64,000 bases of DNA from Gymnothorax reevesii (Eukaryota; Chordata; Actinopteri; Anguilliformes; Muraenidae): positions 1,218,501 through 1,282,500 of the forward strand of contig CM056573.1 in the NCBI GenBank assembly GCA_029721435.1, in the 5' to 3' direction. Position numbers and translations under genes: made by a program. Under the pieces are notes generated by a model. The model made no database searches. It was not told the DNA's origin and worked only from the letters and a program-made list of their open reading frames with translations. Positions 22,597 to 34,599 of this stretch are shown piece after piece. Positions within the stretch are counted from its first letter, which is position 1. The number at the start of each line of letters is the position of its first letter.

Positions 22597-24565
22597 TTCG
22601 AAGCATAATGTGATTTTTTTTTGTCATGAAGGCTGTAATGACTGCGGTTTTGAACCAGGAAGTACCAAAATGGAAGGTCATGATACAGATCCTTCGCAGA
22701 TTTGGCTGAGACTCAGAGGCTGTGGGCCGCAGTACCAGGACCTCCCTGTTCTCAAATCCTCCCGACGCAGTCCTTCCTCCTTCCGCCTCTGTAAACAGCA
22801 GTTCTGATCAGTAGCAATAATATACTGTATAAACAGCCTGTGTATTCATTCTGCAGAGCCGTGGTAAGGATTATGTTCTTTAATGTGAGGTACACTAATA
22901 CCATCTCCAAGGAAAACAATACATTTCAATTACAGTTAACATTTTCCAAAAGAACAAAACCATGCCTTGGATTAAAGGAAGCGACTGGGGCAGACATGCA
23001 TTCAGACACACACTCCCACATGCATGCGCACGCGCGCGGGCGCACACACACACAAATACAAATTCCAGGCAGGAGAACTATCTGCGGTTTTCAGTCGGGG
23101 TGTGTTCCCTGGATCAGACTGCAGTACAACACTGTTAAATGTAGAGACGCACAGATGCCGATATTGAATATCAGTGCAGAACTGATTCAAATAGCTTAAT
23201 CAGTTATTGAGCACCATCACTTTAATAAACCACAATCCAGTACATTTATGGATATATATTTGCGGTATTATTTTATGAAGTTAGGAAAACAACGTTTAAG
23301 TAAAGCCTGCCGTTGCTGCGCACATTGAAGACTGTTCCCAGTCCTCCGCATAGAGAGCCAATCAGCTCATTAAACACTGACATCAGTTCACAATATTGGC
23401 CGATACCCAGAGCCCTGGTGCTGGACCTGATTCAGTCGGATCGGTGCTTCTCCGGTGACATGATTGCAGGAGACAAAGCAAGTTTTTAAACAAAGATAAA
23501 CACAACAGACACTAAAGGATTCCAGAATCCATTTGCTCACTGATAATACAAAAACATCATTCCTAGAAAAATATAATTTATGCATTACACTGTAAAACAT
23601 TTTTTGGCCAAAGGGATCACGAACACGCTCATGAAGACGTCTCACGGGGAATGTGGATCCAGCCATCAAACATACACAGTAATTACAAATATACGACACG
23701 ACAGCAAAGCTTGTACCCGTCCATTTCTGAAATAAATCATTGATCGCTGCTGTTCATAACATCAATAAGTTGTCCTCATGCTTGAAGCCATGTTATAGCT
23801 CAGTTTTTGTGAATAAAATTCTTATAAAAATATCCCTAAGATCTGTCTACACATGACTGGCTTTCATCTGTCAGATAAAAATGTGAAAATCCATAAGTCA
23901 TCCACGCTCACAAAACACATTTTTACACCACTGTAAAGCTTCTCCGCTGTATCCTACATTCAGCTAATTTGTCAGCAAGCATAACTGCATAATAATATTT
24001 TTACTGGTCCTTACCGAACGCAAAGGTCTGTTCTGTCTTTTTGTTCCCGGACTCTGTCTTCAGCGCTCGACTTTTATGTCACTCATTGTAGGACTGGTGC
24101 ACTGTGGTAATTGGCAGGCTTGTGGGAAATTTGGCTCCGGTGAATCCTGTTTTCTTTCATAAGATGGCTTTGCGAGGACATTTGTTGACCTAACCCCAGC
24201 CTGCCATTTTCCCAGGCCGCAGAAGAGGCCGCCTGGGACCCTGCGTAAGACCTTTCACACCCGTTTCGGATATTTACGCTACTCCCCTTCCATCACAACA
24301 TGGTTTTTAATGTCAGTCTTGGAAATTGAAATTGAACATACCACTGCCAAAATTACCCGAAAATATGGATGGCCTTTTACATCATTTCGAGCGCGCGGAG
24401 AGCTTCACTTGTATGATATCACTACAAGCAATAAAAAATATAACCAGCCTCAAGCTGGGAACTGTCAATACCTGCAACCTAACAGGTAGCAAATGCTCAC
24501 AAATTCGAAATGCAACCTTCCTCACAGACATGCAGGTAAGATAAAAGGCTGGCAGAATCTTATGG
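22597..24565. other. Intergenic, nothing recognised
   Basis: No coding exon is recognisable. There is a short CG/CA-alternating tract at about 23027-23055. The frames around 23388-23699 (-) and 22840-23199 (+) show no domain. Confidence 0.45.
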
Positions 24566-24569
24566 TTAA

Positions 24570-24737
24570 CCCTTAAAGTGCCAAAAAGTCAGCATCTGCC
24601 GCTCGCTGATGCAATGAAATAAAGTCAGAGCTTTTGAAAACCTATCGGGTGGCGACTTCCTCACATGATACGCTTTCAAAAGCTCAAGATATTAAAATTT
24701 TTTGAGCGTTTGAAAATTGATTTCGGCACCGTAAGGG
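24570..24737. mobile_element. 168-bp TTAA-flanked MITE, same family
   Basis: It has termini CCCTTAAAGTGCC and the complement of CCCTTACGGTGCC, flanked by TTAA at 24566-24569 and 24738-24741. The core contains an imperfect palindrome starting and ending AGCTTTTGAAA / TTTCAAAAGCT, with CCTATC as in the 22377 copy. TTAA plus CCC...GGG ends resemble non-autonomous piggyBac elements. Confidence 0.8.
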
Positions 24738-24741
24738 TTAA

Positions 24742-25572
24742 GTTACAGCCGACCCAGACAGCATATCTGTGACATTTATATGACCTCTGTAATAGTATTG
24801 GAATATCTGTATTTGGATGTAAAATATATTACACTTCCTCCTTGTGATTCCTTAATTATACCGGAATTATCCCCGTTTCGGGGTTCCACACCATTCGCTC
24901 GGACTCCGACAAGACAAGTTAGTCTGACCATTACTGGCGACACACATCCCGAGTCAATATCAGACTCAACTCAGCACAGCAGGGACCGACGATCTAATCT
25001 GAGTTTTCCTTCTGTGACGATATGGATTTTCGTGACACTTAATGCACACCAATTGCTGCCGAGATATTGTCTGATACAGAAAGTATTTGGTCCAGTTTCA
25101 AAACAATATTGTGTTGCACATGTTTGTGGAAAAATAATTCTAGGCCAGTCATTTTGAGGGCTTTTCCATAACTCTCCTCTGGTGAGCAGCTTTGGGACTG
25201 TTCTTCGGTAATAAAGTGTTACTTAAATAAAAATGAATTAAACGGAATTGAGCTGATACTTCGTCTGCAGTTGACTCCTTCATGTCAGTCGGGTGTTTGA
25301 AAAGACTCCTTGAGTCCTTCCTTCAGGAAACTTGATTCCATTTGAACCACATTTTTAATGAAAAAAAAAACAGTTTTTGTAAACTTCACTTGACGATGTC
25401 CTGGAGGTAAATAAAGCAGGATTTTGTTGTGGGGCGACCAGAGACGGCTTTAGCTGCATCCATTGGACGAGAAAGGCTGGAGGCTGCACCTCTGATTTTA
25501 ATCCGTGTGATACCTTAACAATTTTCTTTAAAAAGTAGACAAAAGAGAACAGAATAAAAAAGGCAGTAAAAC
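24742..25572. other. GPR68 downstream / probable 3' UTR
   Basis: This lies 3' of the GPR68 stop on the - strand and so probably includes the 3' UTR. I did not find a convincing AATAAA on the - strand here, and no other gene. Confidence 0.4.
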
Positions 25573-26682
25573 CTACAGAATTGTGGTCTTTGAGACGAGA
25601 TCCGATCCACCGCGGAGAGGGTCACCCACTTCCTTGTCCTGTTCTGTCATGTGATCCCCCAGCTCTTTGACTGGAGGGGCTCTGCCCCCCACCTCCGACT
25701 CTCGGGTCAGAGGGGGTCCGCAGGTTCCGTTGGAGCTGGACGTGGCAGCGCGTCCACAGCACAGGACCCGGGAACAGGCCTTCCGAGCCCACAGCATCTC
25801 GCGCTGGGCGAACTCGCCCACGAAGCAGTACAGCGCGGGGTCGGCCACGCAGTTGAAGCTGGTGAGCATGAGGGAGAAGTGGTAGTAGTTGAAGATTCTC
25901 TCGATGAAGGCGCAGTTTTGTTCCACCACCGTACGCACCAGCAGGAACAGGTGGTACGGCGAGAAGCACACGAGAAAGATGAGGATGGTGCTGGCCACCA
26001 GGTGTTTGATTCGGATCTTCTGGGCGTTCTGCGTGCCGGTGCTCTTGTCCACAGCCCTCAGGACGCGGAAGTAGGATGCGGAGAGGATTCCGAGCGGAAA
26101 GAGGAAGCCCACGAAAAAGCGGTAGTAGTTGATGGGCCGTTCCCAGTCCCTCATTGGGTAGTGCTCAAAGCACACTGATTGGTTGGTCCGGTCTATGCTC
26201 AGCTCCTTGCGGCGGAAGAAGAACATGCCCACAGCTACCTCCTTCAGCCAGATGAGAGCGCTGGCCGCGGCCGCTGCTCGCATGCTCCGGAGCGGGGCGA
26301 AGCGGAACGGGTGGACCACGGCCAGGTATCGGTCGATGGAGATGCAGCAGAGGAAGCCTATGCTGATGTAGATGTTCTCGTACAGCAGGAATCCGCACAA
26401 CTTGCAGAGCCACTCTTTGTAGTTCCAGTCGTCGCCCTCGAAGATGTACTTCAGCCAGAGGGGCAGGGAGGCCAGGTAGAGCAGGTCGGACACGGTGAGG
26501 TTCAGCAGGTAGATTCCCAGCTCGTTACGCGCCCGCAGCTGTGCCAAAGCATGGTACAGCGAGTACAGGTTGGCGGGGAGGCCGATTGCGAGGACCAAAA
26601 TGTAGACCCATGAAAATAAGTACTGGTGGATCTCATGCCTGATAGTGCAGTTAATTATATCCTGCCCTGACATGTTCGTCAT
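25573..26682 (-). CDS. GPR68: GPR68 (OGR1), proton-sensing G-protein-coupled receptor
   Basis: Single-exon class A GPCR, 369 residues (human GPR68 is about 365). It is a plasma-membrane receptor activated by extracellular acidification, coupling mainly to Gq. Visible features: N-glycosylation sites Asn3 and Asn11; seven hydrophobic segments at about 24-46, 57-79, 95-116, 138-158, 186-208, 227-250 and 264-288; DRY at 117-119; DPALY (the NPxxY equivalent) at 281-285; and the Cys93/Cys171 disulfide pair. FEHYP (172-176) and YENIYISIGFLCCIS are signatures of the GPR4/GPR65/GPR68 group. Candidate proton-sensing histidines are His16, His19, His174 and His268. The tail has cysteines at 303, 308 and 309 and ends KTTIL, a possible PDZ ligand. 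GPR4 is the main alternative; the sequence and the DGLUCY/CCDC88C neighbours favour GPR68. 5' UTR exons were not located. Confidence 0.96.
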   Translation of the reverse strand: MTNMSGQDIINCTIRHEIHQYLFSWVYILVLAIGLPANLYSLYHALAQLRARNELGIYLLNLTVSDLLYLASLPLWLKYIFEGDDWNYKEWLCKLCGFLLYENIYISIGFLCCISIDRYLAVVHPFRFAPLRSMRAAAAASALIWLKEVAVGMFFFRRKELSIDRTNQSVCFEHYPMRDWERPINYYRFFVGFLFPLGILSASYFRVLRAVDKSTGTQNAQKIRIKHLVASTILIFLVCFSPYHLFLLVRTVVEQNCAFIERIFNYYHFSLMLTSFNCVADPALYCFVGEFAQREMLWARKACSRVLCCGRAATSSSNGTCGPPLTRESEVGGRAPPVKELGDHMTEQDKEVGDPLRGGSDLVSKTTIL

Positions 26683-28958
26683 GCCAACATTTATCCCGTC
26701 CTCACTCCCCCCACATCACTCTCCGATTCTGACGGGGGCCACAGCTGCAGGGCGATCAGCAGGAATTCCAACGTCAACCACACTGGAATCTGGACAGAGT
26801 AAAGGAGTGGGGAAATGTTGAGAATACTGATTGAGCAAAGTGCATTTTATTTTCTAATCATTTTTATGTACATCATAATATAAAACATTGGTCATTTTAC
26901 GCAATCAGGTGAATGACATCTTAACAGTGACATGCACTAAAGCAATTCTGTTTTTGAGACAGTGCCTCATGTTGCAGGTATGAAATGCGACAACTTACTC
27001 GCACGACTTTCCCAGCTCAGGGTCATTCCTGAGTGCCCAAGGTCCTAATTTCCCCAGCCCTATCTGGGCATGTAATGGGAACCCGTCAAAGATCCTCCTC
27101 TGCTTTCTCACTGGTCCTGATTAGATTATCAAAATCTTCCATTTATGTAATCCAACCTCATATCTGACTGCTTCCTGTTCAATCCACAACCTTCATCTCC
27201 CTAATCAACAAGTCCATTTTAGTCATGAGAAGCCCTGAGATGCGACAGTCTGTCAGTGTATCAAACAAAGACCGACGGTGACCTGCAGGACGCTCGTACG
27301 GACACGGTGGCAGGAGACACGGCATAACAATGGCTGATCCATCGTATCCCTGACTCCTTGTTCGGAGATCCAGTTAGAGCCTGCCCATCGAGATGTACTG
27401 TAGATTGTCATACTTCTCCAGAGAAATGTAGCCTTTGACTTGATCATGTGTTAGCATGGGAATCTACAGAACTTTGAACCAAATGATTCATAAATGTTAG
27501 TACAGATTTGAACGTTAATCAGAAAGTCAGAATAGGTGTTTGCATGTGCCGCACGCTAAGGGAACAAGAGTCTTGGGAAAATGAGACCATGACAACATGA
27601 AATCTTTTTAAAATTTCACTGAACTCACAGAATATTGAACTGGGGAGCGAAGGACGCTGGGAATTTAGGACCCTGAGAACATAGAATCATGGGAACATAG
27701 ATGCGCTCCCACCCAGGTCTCCCTAATAGGATTAACCTACGCTATGCATTTTATTTTTAGATTTGTATCCAATTGTAAGTATTTTTAAAAGCATTACATA
27801 CACACAGTCCAAATCAACTCATTTTTTCTGGCCCATTCCTCAGCTATTTAGCGGCGCATCAACGAAAATCTGAAGCAAACTGCTGATCGTATTTGCTTAT
27901 GGATTTCTCATCTGTGGCAGAAAAGAAATATGAAGATGTTTGAAGAGGCAATCATGTCGGTAATCTGGTTCACACAACTGATTACCTTAAACCTTACCGA
28001 CAGTCCCCAGGCCATCTTACATCAGGCATCTCCACTGAATACAGGAAAGTAATAATATTTTTCCAAGACTGTCGGTGCTCTCAAAGACTCAGCCAAATTA
28101 ACCTTGACTTCAACAGTAACAGAAACTACTACCCAAAGCTACAGCATAATGTAACCGTGACATGAGCAGCAAGGAGATAGAGGATTAAGCATTTAAGGCT
28201 GTAAATCTGAGGGTGCAGTTTAATGTGGTGAGACGTATGGAACATTCTACTCTGAATAAATGCTGAGACGTCACGGTGCTGTTAGCCAGAATGCCGCTTT
28301 GCCGCATGCAGCAGATTTATGGTGATTTGGCTGGCCTGACTGCGGTAGGCTGCTCAATGCATTACACATTATCGAATCAGTACCTGGACAGAGAAATTAT
28401 TCACAGTCTGAAGTACAGCCTTGGGCTCAGTCCTACAAGCGAAACGTTTGATCGATTTGCTTGTATTTGTGCCATTACAGGCAGACTCAGCACAATGCCT
28501 CACACAGTGAAGCAAGGGGTATATTATTTTGCAAGGTTCAAAATTGCATCTGGTTGTAAGGACTTCGAGAGTGAAACCATGTCCTATAGCTTAACTTCAG
28601 CTTTTCACAAGATGTTACTTGGAAGATCTGGGTCAGCACGCAATAACAAAAGAACAAAATAAAAAAGCAAAAGGAAGAGGTTTTGACTGGCAGGAAGACG
28701 ATTGTTGCCAAACCACCGAAAACGTACCTCATGAGAACCATCAGACTGTTGGCTTCTCAACTAAATACAGATCTGTGCATGGGTTTGGTCCACAGAGGCG
28801 TTTCAACGCTTATCTTCAGCAGTTATCTAACGCTGTCAGACAAAACAGTATGACAAACTCACACAGATGCAGAAGTGTCCTCGGCTACCTGGACACCACA
28901 GTGGAGTTGATGACAGAGTTGCAAGCTAAGGAAATGGAACCATACAATTTCTGATCTG
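26683..28958. other. GPR68 upstream region, nothing recognised
   Basis: A possible - strand acceptor (CGCCCTGCAG, near 26745) lies just upstream of the GPR68 start and could join a 5' UTR exon, but this is weak. The frames at 28276-28662 and 28619-28954 (+) have no recognisable domain and I leave them uncalled. Confidence 0.4.
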
Positions 28959-29188
28959 TACTAGTGCTGGTCAACGAATTAGAATAATTTGAAATAGCGC
29001 AATCATTACATTTTCTTGATGCATTTTTTGTGCAGAAAGCAAATCAGGTGTTCACCGTACCTGTCCTACTTGTTAGAGTAATCACAGAACTCGCTACCTG
29101 TAAAAAATTTGCTCAGATTTTTAATTTTGCTCAAAATTTAAAGATTGCGCTATTTCAAATTATTCTAATTCGTTGACCAGCACTAGTA
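28959..29188. mobile_element. Foldback MITE with perfect 46-nt inverted repeats
   Basis: The arms at 28959-29004 and 29143-29188 are exact complements (start TACTAGTGCTGGTCAACGAA). Total length is 230 bp with a 138-nt AT-rich centre and no coding capacity. The outermost TA may be the target duplication. Perfect arms imply a recent insertion or conserved folding. Confidence 0.9.
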
Positions 29189-29499
29189 GAATCGATAGAC
29201 AAATCTGACCATCGCAGCGACTGCACATGGTGATGCTCTGACGAGATTAAAGTGGCAAATTCCTCACTTCATTGCCGCTCTGATTCTCAGAACCTGTACA
29301 CAAGATCATTGGGCCAAGACTTCTCAGAAATCGCTTCGCACGCCCTCACACATGGGTGTTCATGGAGCTTTGAGTCGGCGAAAAACCAGAGTTCAGAGTA
29401 CAGAGTTCATGGCTGAGCGTAGACCAGGAGCCAGGACAGTGGACCAGTTTGTCTGGTGAGGGCAAACAAATTTAATTTAACTAATCATTTTCATTTAAC

Positions 29500-29599
29500 A
29501 TTTTGTTGAAATATTTCCCAAGATGAAGTTCATGTCTTCATTTAACCTGACTTAACCACCGCCACAACTCTGAATGACCACCTAATTCTTAAAGACCAA
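29500..29599. repeat. 100-bp direct repeat, left copy
   Basis: It is about 92% identical by eye to 31160-31259 in the same orientation (both begin ATTTTGTTGAAATATTTCCC, allowing for the first base). The pair brackets a 1.56-kb segment containing a Penelope-like fragment and a minisatellite. Confidence 0.9.
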
Positions 29600-29689
29600 C
29601 CAAACCCACTCCAGGTCCCGTGCTGACTGCTATGATCCTTCGAAAATTCCCAAAGAAAGGCCAGACGATGCCACCGGTTTTTATCCTTG

Positions 29690-30108
29690 CAGAAATTGCA
29701 CATCATGGAAGGATATCTGGGAAACCGATACATTTACTAGTTTCGGGACCAATAAGAGTTATACCATTACTAAATTTATTACTTGTCGATCCGATAACCG
29801 TATACATTTTGTTCTTTGTTTGTGGACTACAATATGAAGGCTGCGCTCGGCAGCAACTCAGAGTACGTATCAATGAACGTCGTAGCGCAGTTAACAGAAA
29901 GGATTTGAAATCTCTGGTGGCACGTAATTTTTTGGAATTCAATCTTAAGGTATTAGATCTCAACTGGCTTGGCATTGACCGCGCTTTTCCCAGAACACAG
30001 ACAAATTACTACTTCAGTGTGAAGCACAGTGGATCTATTACCTATGCACACTTCACCCAGCTGGCTTAAATGGTTCCTTTGATTTGACACGTTTTCTTTA
30101 AGCGCGGG
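29690..30108 (+). mobile_element. Penelope-like retroelement fragment (GIY-YIG endonuclease C-terminal part)
   Basis: The frame reads TVYILFFVCGLQYEG, then RQQLRVRINERRSAVNRKDL and KSLVARNFLEFN. This is the YVGxT-R-L--R--EHRSAI--K---SPVA-HF pattern of the GIY-YIG nuclease domain in Penelope-like elements and relatives, with key positions decayed (YEG for YIG). After 30050 the homology shifts frame: AGLNGSFDLTRFL followed by a stop (30059-30103) continues the protein end. Frameshifted, 5'-truncated and non-functional. Confidence 0.65.
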
Positions 30109-30372
30109 CCAGCATGTCCTTATATTCTCAATCAATTAACCTAACTTGACATTCCAATTTTATTATTTTCTGTTCAGTTCTTTCACTTGATTACACACAT
30201 TTTGTTGTCATAACTACTGTTCAGTTTTTGTCGTCATCTACGATGATATTTCCTTAATTGAATAATTGACTCGTTAATTGTATCCTGAGATACTCACTTA
30301 AATTATTAAATTATTGTTTCTCTATCAGTCATGTGATGTCTATTTAAAAGTTTTTGTCCTGCCACTTGGTCA

Positions 30373-30992
30373 TGAGCACTGAGGACGGTTTGAGCCCTGA
30401 GGACGGTTTGGGCACTGAGGACGGTTTGGGCACTGAGGACGGTTTGAGCACTGAGGACGGTTTGAGCCCTTAGGACGGTTTGGGCACTGAGGACGGTTTG
30501 AGCCCTGGGGACGGTTTGAGCACTGAGGACGGTTTGGGCACTGAGGACGGTTTGGGCACTGAGGACGGTTTGAGCCCTTAGGACGGTTTGGGCACTGAGG
30601 ACGGTTTGAGCCCTGGGGACGGTTTGGGCACTGAGGACGGTTTGAGCACTGAGGACGGTTTGAGCACTGAGGACGGTTTCAGCCCTGGGGACGGTTTGGG
30701 CACTGAGGACGGTTTGAGCACTGAGGACAGTCTGGGCACTGAGGACGGTTTGGGCACTGAGGACGGTTTGAGCCCTGAGGACGGTTTGGGCACTGAGGAC
30801 GGTTTGGGCACTGACGACAGTTTGAGCACTGAGGACGGTTTGGGCACTGAGGACGGTTTGAGCCCTGAGGACGGTTTGGGCACTGAGGACGGTTTGGGCA
30901 CTGAGGAAAGTTTGGGCACTGAGGACGGTTTGAGCACTGAGGACGGTTTGGGCACTGAGAACGGTTTGAGCACTGAGGACGGTTTGGGCACC
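30373..30992. repeat. 18-bp minisatellite, about 34 units
   Basis: Tandem units of the form GCACTGAGGACGGTTTGA with recurring variants (GCCC for GCAC, TTAGG or TGGGG for TGAGG). As the unit is a multiple of three, it opens long frames in several phases (for example a repeated Gly-Leu-Ser-Thr-Glu-Asp on +, and Pro-Ser-Ser-Val-Pro-Lys on -). These are artefacts of the repeat; there is no initiation or homology evidence for a gene. Confidence 0.97.
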
Positions 30993-31159
30993 AAAACGTT
31001 TGTTTTATCACTGTCACCTGCACAGTGTCCTAATAAATTCTTGTGCATTGACTCCTCGGTTTTGGATATTTATTACTTTTTGGAGTGTGAGTATTTTTAT
31101 CAATTTTATCAGCCCAGATATATTTCAGACGCAGATTTCCTTCACTGACATGGTAGATC

Positions 31160-31259
31160 ATTTTGTTGAAATATTTCCCAAGATGAAGTTCATGTCTTCG
31201 TTTGACCAGACTTAACCACTGCCATAACTCTGAATGACCACCTAATTCAAAAAGACCAA
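31160..31259. repeat. 100-bp direct repeat, right copy
   Basis: Direct-orientation partner of 29500-29599, with about eight substitutions. The pair may be long-terminal-repeat-like ends of the Penelope-type element (such elements often carry pseudo-LTRs) or a segmental duplication. Confidence 0.9.
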
Positions 31260-34200
31260 ACTTTATCGATATTCCTGGCCATACTGCCCGTTCAGCAGAG
31301 ATAAAAAAACCAAGGCTGACATTTGGTCATATCAGACCATGGTGTGTATGACCATGTACAGAAAATAGTGGAAGAATTTTTCCATTACTGTTATTAAAAA
31401 ACTGAACAGGTAGCATAGCTGGAGGTCTCTGCATGAATTGCATGTGGGGGTCTGGACATGAGTCTTATAACATTAGATCGTGCTCAGATCTGCTCTTAAT
31501 TTTTAATAAATGCATCAAATTTGACTGAAGAGCTGGGAAGCCAATTTACATTCCTTACGGGACTAATATTCCTGTTCAATAAACTATTGTTAATAATAAA
31601 AGAATGTCCGTGGAAATAATGGAAAACACACATTATTGAAGGGCTCTCAGACCTAAGCTGGCACATATAACCATGAGATGCAGAGAAATGTTCGCTTCCC
31701 CGCCCCCATGACCGAGCCTGGCAGCAGCCCAAGAAGTAAACCGACCAGTTCGACAGAGGTCACCAGATGCCACCCACGCGTAACAGCAAAGCCACAAACA
31801 GCACCTTCCCCGATTTACTTTATACCAGTACTGGAATGACATTGCAACCCAGGGCTTTCACCTTCACTGCAGTGTCCTCCAGTCAGTTAGGAGGGATACA
31901 CAATTACTACCAATGTCTGCTCTCCAAAACATGCTGGGAAGAGGTTTTTTCCATGCAGTTTGTCTGCATGACTTTGGAATATGCAGACGGGAGGTACCTC
32001 TTGACCACACTGAGTCACCAATGAGCTACGAGGACAGATGACTGGGGTATTAGTTAATGTTTCAGGGTCAGATCAAACTCAAGAGCTTCAGCATGTGCTG
32101 GTGAGTTATGCAGCATCCATGTCTGTCACTCGGCACATGCTGAAGGTGCATTACAGGCTCACCATGGTGATGAAAACAGTAACCTGGCCTGCGGCAGCTG
32201 CGTTATTTTTCTCATGCTTCTGATTTTTATTCTTTAGTGTTTTCACTGACCTGGCCAGGCACAAGAGATAAAAATCAGCCCTGACACGAATGTGAACACT
32301 TCCTTTCTTACATTAACTTAAACCAGAGACCACATCCTTTGCTTTATCTATCGCCTAAAATCAGAGGTCATATCAGGTCGAAAAGCTTGTAGAAGTGAGA
32401 GGTTTGTATTAAACTGCTAGTGTAGATCACTTAGGAGCTGCATATGAGCAAACAAATAAGCATCATATAGTACAGCGGGGGGTGACGGGCTTGATTTTAC
32501 ATCCATCTCTCACTGCGTTTGCTAATTTCCTGAGGGGAAAAAACACACACAAGCCGACGATCCAGCTTTAATTCCAGTGCAAACAGTCCTCGGCGGATCA
32601 AGTGAAATATGAACTCTGGCAGAGGATCAACTCCTCCGCTGCCAAATGCTTAAATAGGCAAAAAAGTAACTGTTTAGACTCTCCAGTTCATCACATCCTG
32701 CTGGTCTCTTAAAGGCTGGTAAGTCCACCAGATTCTCTTTATAAACTCCACGAAATGTTAGAATCAAACTCATAACTGCTGCAATAATAAGCTACAGTAG
32801 TTATTTATATTCCCTCAAAAAACTAACCATATTCTCAAGATGAAGAAAATGGAACAAATAACAAAATGTATAAATCTGTCAAGCAATCTTGTGACACATT
32901 TATTTATTTATAGGATGACATGCAAATAAATGTAACTCGTCATGCTACCAGTGATTTCTGATAAACATTATCTTAATTTTGATCGGAAGCTTCTGTGCAA
33001 AATCAGAAAATGGCAGACTTGAGACGTCACGAGGAGCCCAGCCCTTTTCTTTCCTGTACGTCACAAAATATCTCTGAAGTTTATGAATAAATATGATTTG
33101 CAGTCTGTCAAGACAACAGTGTTTGGACACACAGTGGACATTACCCCATAATTTACTGTGTAACAAAAACAGGCCCACATTAGGAGCACTTGCAGTGTAA
33201 TTGTTTTGAAGACCATATAAAGTAATCACAGGGAGACAAATATCTTAAGCGAAAAACAATAACAAAAGGGCACTAATCCGAGCGCTACCCCATCACAAAT
33301 AATGATTTAATGTCACACGAGAAATGTCTCGATAAGATCCTCACGTTTTTTTTAAATACAAAAATTCTAAATTCAATTTGGAGATGAGTAGAGATCGCTT
33401 TGCCATCCAGAACCATGAATGTATTTATTATGAAATATGCAAGAAACATTAGCGAATTAAGACACCCTGTCCAGAAGTGACAAACTGCAATAGAATTGCT
33501 CTTTTTCACAAGCTACACAATGCAAGGGCCTCCATCTGTCAGAATATAATGTTGATTTTACGCAAGACTTCCACGATTTCCTGCAATCAACTCTATTCCC
33601 CGTTGTGTAACGATTATCAGTTTGTTTGGTTTTGCTTTGTTGACCAAGGCAGCGTGAAACTTTGTGCTTCGCTTTGCAGTGATGATACGGAAGTTGAAAA
33701 TTAAGTCAACTCACTGTCCCTGGTTTTAAGCAAAACAGTGCAGTGTTGATGAGGGGAAAATACTCAATTCAGAAACAAATATCGCATAACATGTCAACAC
33801 AGAGTATGACTTCTTAAAATAACTTTCATTCTAAAGCTCGTCAACTGTGGACTAATAACTGGCTCAGAAGATCTTGAGGTTCATTCCAGTAAATGTTCAA
33901 TAAAAGATAAAAGCACAATACTGTCAATGAACATACAGAAAAAAGATTTACCGGATTAGTATTTTGTTAAATTTGCATTACACACCAGGTTATTCAATGA
34001 CTGGGGATGAAAAAATTGTACTTATAAATATGGAATTTCTATGGTTTATTTGAGTGCATCCCTGCTTTTTGTCATGACATACAAACCTCCACAGCCTGGT
34101 TATTAAACACAAGGCACAAAAATGGTCAGCAATGGTCAAAAATTGATGGTCATCAAAAATGGCTATTAATAAGAAAATTAACTTTTAGCACTCATTGGCA

Positions 34201-34599
34201 GTTTGGTACGAGCTAACAGAAACAGCTTAATCTTCAGGAAAAGCTGTGAGCAGGATTGAGCTACTGAAGAGCTCAACTTCAGCACCAGAGAAATGCAGCA
34301 TTAAAGTCTTGTGGTTTATGTAGATTCTGCTGCGTGCTGAATAACTTAAATTACCTCCAGCTAATTCATCTCAATTTACAACTGAATATCTGATGTTGGT
34401 CAGACTCACATATTAAAGTCATCCAGCCACTAAGAAATCAGACTTCTTAAACTCACAAAGTAAAATACATCAAACTCAAACTGTATGTGTGAATGTAGCA
34501 CAAGATTAAAATGTTCATTTTCTCTTTTGACCGCTGACTTTTCAGTTTGCAGTCTTACATTTTTTGGATTAACAACGAACTGTGTCACAGAACTATTGT
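31260..34599. other. Intergenic, nothing recognised
   Basis: Upstream of GPR68. No coding exon, RNA gene or clear repeat was found in about 3.3 kb. Repeats too old to recognise by eye may be present. Confidence 0.4.

Noticed and set aside
25651..26613. Long + strand frames opposite GPR68
   Set aside because: Antisense shadows of a GC-rich coding exon; the - strand gives a full GPCR.
28276..28954. Two overlapping + strand frames of 128 and 111 residues
   Set aside because: No domain, splice signal or repeat homology that I can recognise; length alone is not enough.
30588..31148. 186-residue + strand frame and 156-residue - strand frame
   Set aside because: Both are translations of the 18-bp minisatellite and have no coding evidence.
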